From positions 496,001 through 560,000 of the forward strand of contig NZ_CP075691.1 in NCBI RefSeq assembly GCF_020026305.1: DNA of 64,000 nucleotides, given 5' to 3'. Source of the DNA: Streptomyces sp. 135 (GTDB lineage Bacteria > Actinomycetota > Actinomycetes > Streptomycetales > Streptomycetaceae). The notes under the pieces were generated by a model that saw only the letters and a list, made by a program, of their open reading frames with translations, was not told where the DNA came from and did no database searches. This document shows positions 16,247-26,269 of the stretch, piece after piece; position 1 is the first letter of the stretch, and every line of letters begins with the position of its first letter. The translations under genes were made by a program, and so were the position numbers.

Positions 16247-17064
16247 TCACCCGCACAGATCGCGCAGGGCCTCGTCCAGCGTGCGGCGTACCCGCAGGGC
16301 GTCCGGGGCGACGGCGGTGACCAGGACACCGGGTCCAGCCAGCGGCGTGAGCGCCGCCCACTCCCCCAGCGGCGCGGCCCGCGGGGCACCCTGCTCGAAC
16401 TCCGGTCGTACGACGAGCAGTTGGCCTACGGCGCGGTGCCCCCCGAGGACCGCGGCGCCGTCCCAGCCGCCGGGGGCTCCGGGGCCGCACGACAGTTCCT
16501 GGTCGAGCAGCAGAGTGCCCGCCCGGCGCACGGTGAGGCGGCTGGTCAGGCGACCGGAGTCCTCGCCGGTGCGGCCGAGGACCTGCTCCTCGCGCAGCAC
16601 CAGGCGGGCCCCCGCGGCGAGATCCGCACGCGTCGTGACCCGCAGGTCGCTGTCGCGTACGGAGATCAACTGCTCCGGCAGCCAGCGCAGTTCGGCGCCC
16701 TCGGCCACGGTGAGGCGTACGTCGTAGTGCGCCGGCTCCTTGGTCTGGCCCGGCAGTGCCAGGGTCGCCGCGGCCGTGGCGATGTGCAGCGATGCCCCTG
16801 CCCGCGCGGTGGCCTCGACGGTGAGGTGGTCACCGCCGAGGGGGCCGCTCATCGCGCCGACCAGTGTGACGCGCGCCGCGGGGCCGGTCGAGCGGGTGCG
16901 GCGCAGGGCGAGCGGGCCCTCGCCGTCGAGCACGGGCAGGGCGGTGCCGCCACGGCCGTCCGCGCGCGCCTCGACGCGGGCGGTGGCCCGCAGGCCGGCG
17001 CCGCCCTGCCACTCCTTGCCGCCCCGCAGGGCTTGCGTGTCGCCCTGCGGGGCGAGGTCGACCG

Positions 17065-17083
<19 letters not shown>
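16247..17083 (-). CDS. ureD: Urease accessory protein UreD
   Basis: A 278-residue UreD/UreH protein, the scaffold that binds apo-urease and, with UreF and UreG, delivers nickel to the active site. The family blocks [19 protein letters not shown] and [16 protein letters not shown] are visible. It is last in the ureABCFGD order and its start overlaps the ureG end by 19 bp, which suggests translational coupling. Confidence 0.9.
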
Positions 17084-17748
<665 letters not shown>

Positions 17749-17846
17749 GGTGCTGCTCCTTCGCGGTGGTAGTGCAAGTCGTGCGTGTGGTGTGCGTACA
17801 GGGCGCGCTCCGGGCTTCTCGGACCCCGGCTGCCGGCGTGTCGCGG

Positions 17847-18521
17847 CTACGACGCGAAGAGCCGTACCGGCCAGGCCGCATGCGCCTCCGCTCCGATCTC
17901 CAGGAGTGGAGCCGACGCCGCGGGCAGCGCGTCGACGCCCTCGGCGGCGGCGCGGTCCGCCGCCTCGGCCGCGGCCCGCGCGACCCGGTCGAGATCAGGG
18001 GCGAGCCGCGCCAGGACCGCCGTGGCGTCGAAGGGGTCGAGGCTCAGGAGCCGGACCGTGGCGGTCGCCGGGCCGCTGACTGCTTCGTACGCCGAGCAGT
18101 ACGCGGCGTCGTCGGGCCCGAGGCCGGCGGCGCGGGCGGTGAGTCCAAGGACGACCGGCTGATGGGCCCCCTTGGGGAACCGCCTGGCCAGCACGTCGAG
18201 TTCGGGGTGTGGCCAGGTGGCGCGGGCGGCCCGCATCATCTGCCGCCCGAGCCGCCGCGCCGCTGCGCGCAGGGCTGGCGAGGGGGTGCGTGCGTCGGCC
18301 GCCTCGTCCAGGGCGGCCGGATCCACGCCGAGTGCGGCGGCCGCCGCGAGGGCCGCCGTCACCAGGCCGCTGGTGTGGAGCCGCCCTCGACAGAAGGCCT
18401 CCAGGCTCTCGGCCCCGGTGATCCGGCCCGCCTTGACGGCCGCTTCGGCGCCACCGGAGTGCGCGTGCCCACCGGCGGGGAAACGGCCGTCGGCCAGGAC
18501 GAGGAGTGCTGCGCGTGACAT
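17847..18521 (-). CDS. ureF: Urease accessory protein UreF
   Basis: A 224-residue all-helical accessory protein linking UreD to UreG during urease maturation. [21 protein letters not shown] is the conserved N-terminus (in parts [16 protein letters not shown]). It lies 29 bp after ureC and 98 bp before ureG on the minus strand, in the conserved order. Confidence 0.9.
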   Translation of the reverse strand: MSRAALLVLADGRFPAGGHAHSGGAEAAVKAGRITGAESLEAFCRGRLHTSGLVTAALAAAAALGVDPAALDEAADARTPSPALRAAARRLGRQMMRAARATWPHPELDVLARRFPKGAHQPVVLGLTARAAGLGPDDAAYCSAYEAVSGPATATVRLLSLDPFDATAVLARLAPDLDRVARAAAEAADRAAAEGVDALPAASAPLLEIGAEAHAAWPVRLFAS

Positions 18522-18550
18522 GTGATCGTCGCCAGAGTCCGTCGGGGCCG

Positions 18551-20272
18551 TCAGAAGAGGAAGTACCGCTGGGCGAGTGGCAGTTCAGCGGCGGGTGACG
18601 GCTCGACCAGTTCACCGTCGATGGTGACGGCGAAGCTGTCGGGGGCGACCTCCACGCGGGGCAGCGCGTCGTTCTCGCGCATGTCCGCCTTGGAGCGGCC
18701 GCGCGTGGAGCGGATGGCCAGGAACTGCTTGTCCAGGCCGAGGCGCTCCACGAGCCCGTCGTCCAGCGCTGACTGGGTCACGAAGTTGACCGAGTTCAGC
18801 CCCGGAGCCCTGCCGTGCGCCCCGTACATGCGGCGCGGCAGGACCGGCTGCGGGGTCGGGATGGAGGCGTTGGCGTCGCCCATCTGCGCGTAGGCGATCT
18901 GTCCGCCCTTGAGGACGGTCTGGGGCTTGACGCCGAAGAACGCCGGGTCCCACAGCACGAGGTCGGCGAGTTTCCCGGACTCGACCGAGCCGAGCTCGTG
19001 GTCGATGCCCTGTGCGACGGCCGGGTTGATCGTGTACTTGGCGACATAGCGACGCGCACGGCGGTTGTCGGCGCGGGTGTCCCCCGGCAGGAAGCCGCGG
19101 CGCCGCTTCATCACGTGCGCGGTCTGCCAGGTACGCATGATGACCTCGCCGATGCGTCCCATGGCCTGCGAGTCCGAGGACATGATCGAGATGGCGCCGA
19201 GGTCGTGGAGGATGTCCTCCGCGCCGATCGTCGTGGGCCGGATACGTGACTCGGCGAAGGCCAGGTCCTCGGGGACGGCCGGGTTGAGGTGGTGACAGAC
19301 CATCAGCATGTCGAGGTGTTCCTCGACGGTGTTGACCGTGTGCGGCCGGGTCGGGTTCGTGGAGCTCGGCAGCATGTTCGGCAGTGACACCGCGGTGATC
19401 ATGTCCGGGGCGTGTCCGCCGCCCGCGCCCTCGACGTGGAAGGCGTGCAGGGTGCGCCCGGCGACGGCGTCGAACGTGGCGTCGACGAAGCCCGCTTCGT
19501 TGAGGGTGTCGGAGTGGACGGCGAGTTGGGCGCCGGTCTCCTCGCACACGTTCAGACAGGCGTCGATGGTGGCGGGCGTCGCGCCCCAGTCCTCGTGGAT
19601 CTTGAAGCTGACGGCGCCGGCGCGGAGCTGGGCGTGCATCGACTCGGCGGAGACGGTGTTGCCCTTGCCGAGGAAGCCGATGTTGACGGGGCTGGACTCC
19701 ATGGCCGCGAACATCCGCGCCAGGTGCCAGGCCCCCGGCGTGATCGTGGTCGCCTTGCTGCCCTCGGCGGGGCCCGTGCCGCCGCCGAAGAGGGTGGTGA
19801 CACCGGAGGCGAGCGCCTCGTCGACGATGGTCGGCGAGATGAAGTGGATGTGGGTGTCGATGCCGCCCGCGGTGAGGATCTTGCCGTTGCCCGCGATGAC
19901 CTCGGTCTCCGGGCCGATGACGAGATCGGGGTGAACCCCGTCCATGGTGTCCGGGTTGCCGGACTTGCCGATGCCGGTGATGCGGCCGTCGCGGATGCCG
20001 ACGTCGGCCTTGACGATCCCCCAGTGGTCGATGATCACCGCGCCCGTGATGACGGTGTCCGGGGCTCCTTCGGCGCGTGTGGTGCGGGACTGGCCCATCG
20101 ACTCGCGGATGACCTTGCCGCCGCCGAACACCGACTCGTCGCCGGAGCGGCCGGGACCGCCGGAGCGGTCCTCCTCGATCTCGATCAGGAGATCGGTGTC
20201 GGCGAGCCGGATCCTGTCACCGGTCGTGGGGCCGAACAGGTCGGCGTACGCGGCACGGGACAGCTCAGGCAT
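18551..20272 (-). CDS. ureC: Urease subunit alpha
   Basis: The 573-residue catalytic subunit of nickel urease, hydrolysing urea to ammonia and carbamate in the cytoplasm. [12 protein letters not shown] supplies two nickel-ligand His, [10 protein letters not shown] the lysine that is carbamylated to bridge the two nickel ions, [12 protein letters not shown] and [15 protein letters not shown] further ligands, and MVCHHL the flap His region. The start at 20272 ([16 protein letters not shown]) overlaps the ureB end by 8 bp. Normal length; all key residues seen. Confidence 0.97.
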   Translation of the reverse strand: MPELSRAAYADLFGPTTGDRIRLADTDLLIEIEEDRSGGPGRSGDESVFGGGKVIRESMGQSRTTRAEGAPDTVITGAVIIDHWGIVKADVGIRDGRITGIGKSGNPDTMDGVHPDLVIGPETEVIAGNGKILTAGGIDTHIHFISPTIVDEALASGVTTLFGGGTGPAEGSKATTITPGAWHLARMFAAMESSPVNIGFLGKGNTVSAESMHAQLRAGAVSFKIHEDWGATPATIDACLNVCEETGAQLAVHSDTLNEAGFVDATFDAVAGRTLHAFHVEGAGGGHAPDMITAVSLPNMLPSSTNPTRPHTVNTVEEHLDMLMVCHHLNPAVPEDLAFAESRIRPTTIGAEDILHDLGAISIMSSDSQAMGRIGEVIMRTWQTAHVMKRRRGFLPGDTRADNRRARRYVAKYTINPAVAQGIDHELGSVESGKLADLVLWDPAFFGVKPQTVLKGGQIAYAQMGDANASIPTPQPVLPRRMYGAHGRAPGLNSVNFVTQSALDDGLVERLGLDKQFLAIRSTRGRSKADMRENDALPRVEVAPDSFAVTIDGELVEPSPAAELPLAQRYFLF

Positions 20273-20609
20273 CGAGGGCACCTCCGGTCTCGCCGCGCAG
20301 GCCGGGCACGACGCGCTTGCCGGCCAGCGGGACGAGTTCGACGTCGACGGGGATTCCGGGCTCGAAGCGCACGGCGGTTCCGGCGGCGATGTTGAGCCGC
20401 TTTCCGTGCGCGGCGCCGCGGTCGAAGTCCAGGCCCGGGTTGGCCTCGGCGAAGTGGTAGTGGGAGCCGACCTGGACGGGACGGTCGGCGGCGTTGAGGA
20501 CGGTGAGGCGGGTGACCTCGCGGCCCTCGTTGAAGGGAACGGGCTCGTCGGCGAAGAGGATCTCCCCGGGGACGGGCCCCTGACCTGTGCCGTGCGTGGC
20601 GGCATGCAT
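20265..20609 (-). CDS. ureB: Urease subunit beta
   Basis: A 114-residue structural subunit of urease. [16 protein letters not shown] and [18 protein letters not shown] are the conserved family blocks. GGGAG lies upstream of the ATG at 20609. The overlap with ureC supports coupled translation in the ureABC stoichiometric complex. Confidence 0.95.
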   Translation of the reverse strand: MHAATHGTGQGPVPGEILFADEPVPFNEGREVTRLTVLNAADRPVQVGSHYHFAEANPGLDFDRGAAHGKRLNIAAGTAVRFEPGIPVDVELVPLAGKRVVPGLRGETGGALDA

Positions 20610-20626
20610 GAGGCGCGTGACTCCCG

Positions 20627-20929
<303 letters not shown>

Positions 20930-21129
20930 GCGTCCCACCTCACAGTCCTCGCTCCGAACCGTGCGGGGTCCGGCTGCCGCGGCCACCGCGACGGATATAG
21001 ATGTAACACACAGCGAGTACGCGTGATCTTGCGCACCCCCGGTTACGAAAACCCCTGGTGGCGTGGCACGGGAGGGTAGTTGGGAGGAGTTTCAACGAGG
21101 TTAACCAGCCGTTGACCGGCCCATGACCG

Positions 21130-21750
21130 TCAGCTGGGCTCCGCCATACCGAGCAATGCTCCGAGGCCCTCCCGCAGCGCCTCGACGCGCACCCCTTCGA
21201 AGAGGGCGTACTGCGCGGCGAATCCCTGCACCACGGCGATCATCGTGCGGGCGACGTGGTCGGCGGGCACGTCCGCGCGCATCATGCCCGCCTCCTGGTA
21301 GGCCTCGACGACCTTCACCCAGGCGGCGCGCACATCCGCGTAGATCCGGGCCATGAGGGCCGCCAGTTCGTCGTTGCGGAGTGTCTCCGTCCAGACCTGG
21401 ACCATCAGCCGGGGGAAGTACGAGGTCCCCTCCACCCGCATACCGGGCCTCAGGTCGAGGACCTGCGCCACCACGCGGCCCAGCAGGACGTCCGGCGGGG
21501 GCGGCGGACTCTGCCGGGCGACGACATCGAAGATGCCTTTGATGTCCGTGAGCACCTCGGAGACGATCGCGGTGATCAGCTCGTCCTTGCCGGCGAAGTA
21601 GCGGTAGACGGCGCCCGCCGAGAGGCCCACTTCCTTCAGGACGTCCTGCATCGACGTGGCGTGGAAGCCGTTGCGCGCGAAGCAGAGGGCGGCGCCGTCG
21701 AGAATCTGCCGCCGTCGGGCATCGAGGTGTTCCTGGGATACGCGAGCCAT
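21130..21750 (-). CDS. TetR family regulator
   Basis: A 206-residue TetR repressor with N-terminal HTH (ILDGAALCFARNGFHATSM, VGLSAGAVYRYFAGKDELI). ATG 21750 is chosen; the longer frame to 21921 runs through a duplicated operator-like sequence. It is divergent from a membrane permease gene and the two share a 121-bp intergenic region with two copies of one 20-bp site, so it most likely represses both itself and the permease. Confidence 0.92.
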   Translation of the reverse strand: MARVSQEHLDARRRQILDGAALCFARNGFHATSMQDVLKEVGLSAGAVYRYFAGKDELITAIVSEVLTDIKGIFDVVARQSPPPPPDVLLGRVVAQVLDLRPGMRVEGTSYFPRLMVQVWTETLRNDELAALMARIYADVRAAWVKVVEAYQEAGMMRADVPADHVARTMIAVVQGFAAQYALFEGVRVEALREGLGALLGMAEPS

Positions 21751-21759
21751 GCGCCCAAC

Positions 21760-21836
21760 GTAAAACGAACATTCCTTCTTGACAACCGCACGCACCGGCA
21801 GGACAGTGGCCTCAAAGTAAAACGAACGATCCTTCT
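21760..21836. promoter_or_regulatory. Two 20-bp direct repeats, TetR operator candidates
   Basis: GTAAAACGAACATTCCTTCT (21760-21779) and GTAAAACGAACGATCCTTCT (21817-21836) differ at two bases and are 57 bp apart, one next to each divergent gene. Each contains an imperfect dyad, AACGAA-N2-TTCCTT in the first copy. The AT-richness stands out from the surroundings. Likely binding sites of the adjacent TetR. Confidence 0.65.
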
Positions 21837-21871
21837 CTTTGAATCCCTGTCTCTGAATGGGAGGAAGCCTC

Positions 21872-22888
21872 ATGTCCACGCCACCGCCACCCGACAGCCG
21901 CTCCGGGCAAGGCCCGCGCATCGCGGTGGTGGCCGTCCTGGTCCCCGCACTCGTCGCGCTCGCGCTCTGGGCCTTCGCCTGGCCCGCCGCACGTACCGCC
22001 CCACGCGATCTGCCCCTCGGCGTCGCCGGGCCGGCCGCCGCGGCGGAGCCGGTCGCACAACGGCTCGAGCAGCGCGAGGGCGCGTTCGAGGTGCATCGTT
22101 ACGCGGATGAGGCCGCCGCCCGGTCCGCGATCGAGGGACGGACCGTGTACGGCGCGGTCGTCGCCACGCCCGAGGGCCCCAAGCTGCTGACCGCGACGGC
22201 CGCGAGCCCGGTCGTCGCCCAGCTCCTGGAGCAGGCGGTGCGGGAACAGGCACCCGAGGGCACGCAGGTGCCAACGGTCGACGTGGTGCCCGCCCCCGCG
22301 GCCGACCCGAGGGGCTCGGCTCTCGGGTCGAGCGTGCTGCCGCTGGCGATCGCCGGGGTCGCCGCCGGCGCGCTCGTCACACTGGGCGGACTGCGCGGGC
22401 TCCGCGCGGCGGGGGCACTGGTCCTGGCCGCCGGGCTCGTCGGCGTCGTCGCGGCCGCGCTCACCCACAGCTGGCTGGGTGTCCTCACCGGCAACTGGTG
22501 GGCGGAAGCAGGGGCGTTGGGGCTCTCCACCCTCGCGGTGAGCGCCACGGTCGCCGGGATCGGAGCGCTGCTCGGCCCGGCGGGCATCGGGGTCGGCGCC
22601 CTGCTGATGGTGCTCCTCGGCAACCCCTTCTCCGGCGTGACCTCCGCACCACGGCTGCTGCCCGAACCGATCGGCGTCATCGGGCAGTTGCTGCCGCCCG
22701 GGGCCGGGGGCACCCTGCTGCGCTCGGTGTCCTTCTTCGACGGCGCCCAAGCCGCCGCACCGGCCTTGACCCTCGGCATCTGGACCGTGCTCGGCCTCAC
22801 CGGCGTCCTGCTCGGCGCGCGGCGCGGGCGGCGCGCACCGGCCCCGGAGGAACCCTCGGCCGTACGGGATGCCGCACCGGTGGGCTGA
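21872..22888 (+). CDS. Multi-pass membrane protein, ABC-2/YhgE-like permease
   Basis: A 338-residue protein. One N-terminal helix (about residues 16-40) is followed by an extracytoplasmic domain (to about residue 145) and five more helices, ending in a charged tail RRGRRAP. The architecture and the LGSSVLPLAIAG and GNPFSGVTSAPRLLPEP-like loops (in parts GNPFSGVTSAP) resemble ABC-2 type or YhgE/Pip-type permeases. GGGAGGAAG precedes the ATG. No ATPase gene is adjacent. Under control of the divergent TetR it could be an efflux or stress-export protein. Confidence 0.75.
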   Translation: MSTPPPPDSRSGQGPRIAVVAVLVPALVALALWAFAWPAARTAPRDLPLGVAGPAAAAEPVAQRLEQREGAFEVHRYADEAAARSAIEGRTVYGAVVATPEGPKLLTATAASPVVAQLLEQAVREQAPEGTQVPTVDVVPAPAADPRGSALGSSVLPLAIAGVAAGALVTLGGLRGLRAAGALVLAAGLVGVVAAALTHSWLGVLTGNWWAEAGALGLSTLAVSATVAGIGALLGPAGIGVGALLMVLLGNPFSGVTSAPRLLPEPIGVIGQLLPPGAGGTLLRSVSFFDGAQAAAPALTLGIWTVLGLTGVLLGARRGRRAPAPEEPSAVRDAAPVG

Positions 22889-22927
22889 GCCGGCACCGGA
22901 CCTGCGTCTGCCCCAACGGCGGTCCGG

Positions 22928-23221
22928 TTACGTCACGTTGGGCCCTCGGTGCTCCGCCGCGATGCCGAACCGCCGGTGCTCCGACCCCGTACCGGCGGGC
23001 GGCGCGGAACCGATCGAGGTCACGGTGCTGACCGTGCGCTCCTCCGGGGTCTCCACGGCTTCGGCGAGCGCTTCGAGGCGCTCCAGATCAGCGGCGGAGA
23101 CCAGCGCCACGAGCGGCTTGCCGTGGCGCGTGACGACGACCCGCTCGCCGCCGTAGACGACGCGGTTGATCAGCTCGGCGAGCTCTGCCCGGGCTTGCGT
23201 CACCGGAATCTCGTAGGCCAT
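22928..23221 (-). CDS. Phd/YefM-type antitoxin, orphan
   Basis: A 97-residue protein whose first 60 residues are Phd/YefM-like: ITV-type beta start EIPVTQARAELAELINRVVYGGERVVVTRHGKPLVALV. Such proteins bind their own promoter and neutralise RelE/YoeB/Doc toxins through the C-terminus. The C-terminal tail here (GSEHRRFGIAAEHR) is unusual, and no toxin gene adjoins on either side: the upstream neighbour is a divergent deaminase remnant and the downstream one a permease. It may be a solitary antitoxin or regulator. Confidence 0.75.
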   Translation of the reverse strand: MAYEIPVTQARAELAELINRVVYGGERVVVTRHGKPLVALVSAADLERLEALAEAVETPEERTVSTVTSIGSAPPAGTGSEHRRFGIAAEHRGPNVT

Positions 23222-23328
23222 GCCGTCCAGCTTAGTAGCTGCTCCGCAGAGTGAGCCGTGGATCGCAGCCGCCCGGACGCATCGCCGCGGAACCGTTCGC
23301 GCCCCTTCCTGGCGGGCAGAATCGGTGC

Positions 23329-23742
23329 ATGTCTGGTGCCGGGACAGAACTGCCGGCGGCCTGGCGACTGCCCGTCGCGTTGGCGTGGGAGGCGTTCGGG
23401 GCGGGCAGCCGGCCGATCGGAGCGGCGTTGCTCGACGCTGATGGCGCGGTGGTGGCCTGCGGGCGCAACCGCAGCCAGGAGGCAGCCGCCCCGCCCGGGC
23501 AGCTCGCCGGGGCGGCCATCGCGCACGCGGAGACCAACGTACTGGCGCAGCTGCGGTCCCGGCGCCGGTATGGGGACCACCGCCTCTTCACCACCCTGGA
23601 GCCGCGCCTGCTCTGTAGTGGTGACGACGGTCCGCTCGGATTGGCGCGGCGCTGCCTGGATACGCCCGGCTTCACCGAAGCCGAGACGGTGGAGGCCGCC
23701 TATCGGCTCGCCCTGCCACGGATCGCGGAGGCCGGGTCTTGA
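23329..23742 (+). CDS. Damaged nucleoside deaminase-like protein
   Basis: A 137-residue cytidine/deoxycytidylate deaminase-fold protein. AAIAHAETNVLAQL carries the zinc His and catalytic Glu. The second zinc motif should be PCxxC, but here TTLEPRLLCSGDDGPLG has Arg for the first Cys, and the usual strand-helix after it seems deleted, since the sequence jumps to a C-terminal helix. With one zinc ligand lost it is probably inactive: a decaying gene, or a protein with another role. ATG 23329 is chosen by the protein start; no strong ribosome site. Confidence 0.7.
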   Translation: MSGAGTELPAAWRLPVALAWEAFGAGSRPIGAALLDADGAVVACGRNRSQEAAAPPGQLAGAAIAHAETNVLAQLRSRRRYGDHRLFTTLEPRLLCSGDDGPLGLARRCLDTPGFTEAETVEAAYRLALPRIAEAGS

Positions 23743-23794
23743 CGTCGGGGCCGGGGCCGGGGCCGGGCAGGGCCGGTTCCGCGCGCGCCGCTCC

Positions 23795-24178
23795 TCAGGC
23801 GTCGAAGCGGAGGCGCGACGCCTCGATGTGACCGAGGTGGCGGTGGGTCCACTCGCACATGCCGTCGACCGTGGCGCGCAGGCCCCGGCCGGCCTCGGTG
23901 AGGGTGTACTCGACGCGCGGCGGCACGGTGGGGTGCACCTTCCGCTCGACCAGGCCGTTGCGCTCCAGCATGCGCAGGTTCTGCGTGAGCATCTTGTGGC
24001 TGATGCCCTCGACCCCGTCCCGCAGCGCACTGAAGCGCAAGGTCTCGTCACCGAGCGTCTCGATGATCAGGAGCGCCCACTTGTTGGCGACGTCCGAGAA
24101 GATCTCCCGGGCCAGCGAGTCCGCGCGCCTGAGGTCCGCGTCCTCGGGCAGCCCTTGGAGCAGTTGTTTGGTCACCAT
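23795..24178 (-). CDS. HxlR family transcriptional regulator
   Basis: A 127-residue winged-helix regulator of the HxlR (DUF24) class: FSDVANKWALLIIETL, LRFSALRDGVEGISHKMLTQNLRMLERNGLVER and the wing VPPRVEYTLTEAGRGL. HxlR proteins often sense electrophiles or redox through a Cys; none of the usual N-terminal Cys is present. It is divergent from a RidA-family gene, 101 bp apart, its most likely target. Confidence 0.92.
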   Translation of the reverse strand: MVTKQLLQGLPEDADLRRADSLAREIFSDVANKWALLIIETLGDETLRFSALRDGVEGISHKMLTQNLRMLERNGLVERKVHPTVPPRVEYTLTEAGRGLRATVDGMCEWTHRHLGHIEASRLRFDA

Positions 24179-24279
24179 CAGGTTCCCCAGTCACCGAAAA
24201 GTGCGTTCTTCCAGGTCAGGGGCCACTCTCCTACAGTTCCCGAGTAACCACAAGAGAGCACCTCGGGAGGGCGAACACC

Positions 24280-24681
24280 GTGACCAGCCTCAACGTCTTC
24301 AACCACGACATCCCGGCCGAGAGCGACTTCGGATACGCACAGGCGATCAGGTCCGGCGAACTGATCCACGTCTCCGGACAGCTCGCGTTCGACGAGACGG
24401 GCACCTTCGTGCACGCGGGCGATTTCAGTGCCCAGCTCCAGCAGACCTACACCAACCTGGACAAGGTCCTCGACCACTACGGCGCCACCCGGAACCAGGT
24501 GGTCTCACAGAACTTGTACGTGGTGAACCTGCGGCAGAACGCCGCGGCGACGGCGGAGGGCAACCTGGCGTACTTCGGCGACCACCGCCCCACCGCCACG
24601 GTCCTCGGCGTCACCGAACTGACCCTCCCCGGTCAGGCCATCGAGATCAGCTTCGTCGTCGACAGAAGGCTGCCTTGCTGA
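24280..24681 (+). CDS. RidA family protein
   Basis: A 133-residue Rid-superfamily protein. LIHVSGQLAFDETG is the N-terminal signature, and RPTATVLGVTELTLPGQAIEIS holds the Arg that binds the carboxylate of the imine substrate in active RidA (in parts HRPTATVLGV). RidA proteins hydrolyse reactive enamines/imines from PLP enzymes. GGGAGG precedes the GTG start at 24280. It is divergent from HxlR, which probably regulates it; HxlR-RidA pairs suggest a detoxification role. Confidence 0.9.
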   Translation: MTSLNVFNHDIPAESDFGYAQAIRSGELIHVSGQLAFDETGTFVHAGDFSAQLQQTYTNLDKVLDHYGATRNQVVSQNLYVVNLRQNAAATAEGNLAYFGDHRPTATVLGVTELTLPGQAIEISFVVDRRLPC

Positions 24682-24762
24682 GCGCCCCCAAAGGAAACGT
24701 ACGTCCTGTACATTTTTTGGAGAGCCGGACCCTCCGCCGCCCCCTAGCAAGAGAGGCCCGCC

Positions 24763-25398
24763 ATGCGCCGTCCGTCAGCACGTCATGTCCTGCCCGAGTT
24801 CACCGAGCGCACCAGTTCGGGGACGCGGACCCTGGATCCGTACTCGCGGCTTCTCGAAGAGCGGATCGTCTTTCTCGGCGCCCCCGTCGACGACACGTCG
24901 GCGAACGACGTGATGGCACAGTTCACGCACCTCGAGTACGCGGCGCCCGACCGCGACATCTCGCTGTACATCAACTCCCCCGGCGGCTCGTTCAGCGCGA
25001 TGACCGCCATCTACGACACGATGCGGTTCGTCAGCTGTGACGTGGAGACGGTCTGCCTCGGGCAGGCCGCCTCGGCCGCCGCCGTCCTGCTGGCGGCCGG
25101 CACGCCCGGCAAGCGGCACGCGCTGCCGGGGGCGCGGATACTGATCCACCAGCCCTCCTTCTCCGAGCCGATCCAGGGGCAGGCCAGTGATCTGGCGATC
25201 CAGGCCGACGAGATCCTGCGGACCCGACGGCTCCTCGAAGAACTCCTCGCGCGGCACACGGGACAGAGCCAGAAGCGGATCGCCGCGGACATCGAGCGGG
25301 ACAAGATCCTCGACGCCCCGGCCGCCGTGGAGTACGGGCTCGTGGACCGGATCGTCCAGAGCCGCAAGACCTCGCTCGGCGCGCGCGGGGCGAGGTGA
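24763..25398 (+). CDS. clpP: ATP-dependent Clp protease proteolytic subunit
   Basis: A 211-residue ClpP-type serine protease subunit. INSPGGSF forms the oxyanion area, [11 protein letters not shown] contains the catalytic Ser, and RILIHQPS the catalytic His; a C-terminal [16 protein letters not shown] gives the Asp region. It should form a tetradecamer working with Clp ATPases. It stands apart from any second clpP, unlike the paired clpP1P2 and clpP3P4 operons of streptomycetes. Upstream is GTAC-GTCCT-GTAC (24699-24711), a possible operator. A small gene follows after 7 bp. Confidence 0.93.
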   Translation: MRRPSARHVLPEFTERTSSGTRTLDPYSRLLEERIVFLGAPVDDTSANDVMAQFTHLEYAAPDRDISLYINSPGGSFSAMTAIYDTMRFVSCDVETVCLGQAASAAAVLLAAGTPGKRHALPGARILIHQPSFSEPIQGQASDLAIQADEILRTRRLLEELLARHTGQSQKRIAADIERDKILDAPAAVEYGLVDRIVQSRKTSLGARGAR

Positions 25399-25405
25399 CC
25401 CGCGG

Positions 25406-25714
25406 ATGCTGCCACCCGAGCTGCCGCCACTGCCCGCGCTGACCCGCGCCGAGGCCGAGTTGATCGACCGTTACCTCGAAGTCGTCGACCTGGTCGGCCG
25501 GATCAACCCCGCTCGCGCCGAGCACACCTACGGCGGACTGCGTGCCGCCCAGGCCCTGGTCGGCCGGGCGACGGCCCTGCGGGACGCGCTGGCCCTCATG
25601 CACCGGCGCGGCGAGAGCGAGGTGCACGCCGCCACGCTCGCCCGGGCCCTGCGCGTCCTTGACGGCGAGCGGCGGACCGGACGGGTGGGCGTGCCGCCGT
25701 CGGCAAGCCGGTGA
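25406..25714 (+). CDS. Conserved small helical protein downstream of clpP
   Basis: A 102-residue predicted all-helical protein: TRAEAELIDRYLEVVDLVGRINPARAEHTYGGLRAAQALVGRATALRDALALMHR. The clpP stop and the ribosome site GAGGTGA overlap and the ATG follows at 25406, so the two genes are co-translated. No known domain is recognised. Its tight link to clpP suggests a partner or adaptor of the protease (inference). Confidence 0.7.
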   Translation: MLPPELPPLPALTRAEAELIDRYLEVVDLVGRINPARAEHTYGGLRAAQALVGRATALRDALALMHRRGESEVHAATLARALRVLDGERRTGRVGVPPSASR

Positions 25715-26059
25715 GCCGGTGGCCCCCCCCCCAGCGGCCGCTGAAGCACGGGCTCCGCTCACCGGAACGTCTGGATCCGCTGTGCGACCGACCAGATGGG
25801 CTACCTCAGTTGGCGTAGCAGGGGCTCCTTAATCACGCGTTCGAGAGTCGCACCGGATACGTACGGCGAAGGCGGAATGGGACGTTCCGGTGCTGGTCGA
25901 GCCATCGCCAGACGGGGCATTGGGAGTCGAATTCGGCAGCGTCCACCCGAACAGGTCAGTCGTGAGGAGCCTCACAAAACGTCGTTTCGACTCGGTTTTC
26001 GAGTGGTTTTCGGGTCAAGATCCCTTCCGACGACAAGACCCCGCCACAGCGGCGGGGCG
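25715..26059. other. Gene-free stretch before the riboswitch
   Basis: About 345 bp without a supported gene. It starts with a run of nine C near 25722 and holds a tRNA-like string at 25800-25855 (CTCAGTTGGCGTAGC, then CCTTAATC and GTTCGAGA) that does not fold as a tRNA. Bases 25970-26025 are relatively AT-rich (ACAAAACGTCGTTTCG, GGTTTTCGAGTGGTTTTCGG) and probably contain the promoter for the riboswitch transcript. Confidence 0.5.
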
Positions 26060-26262
26060 ATCCGGGCGGACGCCGAGTCCTGCCGCCGCCCGGTTGACCG
26101 GTCGACATCGGTGCACCGGCAGGAGTGGAGGACCCAAGCAAGGCGGGCCCGTCCGGGAAGTCCGGACGACGCCCTTGGGGTGAAGCCGCAGAGCATGACG
26201 CGGCCGGGCATCTTCGCCTGCCCGAACCCGACAGGTCATCCTTCACAGGCGGCTGACGAAGG
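26060..26262 (+). promoter_or_regulatory. Cyclic di-AMP riboswitch (ydaO/yuaA type)
   Basis: The 200-bp leader of the NlpC/P60 gene matches the actinobacterial ydaO motif: CGCCGAGTCCTGCCGCCGCC with CGGTTGACCG, then GGCAGGAGTGGAGGACCCAAG, GGGGTGAAGCCGC, CGCCTGCCCGAACCCGACAG and a closing CAGGCGGCTGACGAAGG. This RNA class binds cyclic di-AMP and, in actinobacteria, turns off cell-wall hydrolase genes. Its position eight bases before the ATG of a secreted peptidoglycan hydrolase fits exactly. Called from memory of the motif, not by covariance search. Confidence 0.85.
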
Positions 26263-26269
26263 GTTACGC

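Noticed and set aside
24690..24720. ClgR or PopR binding site before clpP
   Set aside because: Neither GTTCGC-N5-GCG nor TGTCTGC-N2-GCAGACA is found; only an unrelated GTAC-N5-GTAC dyad.
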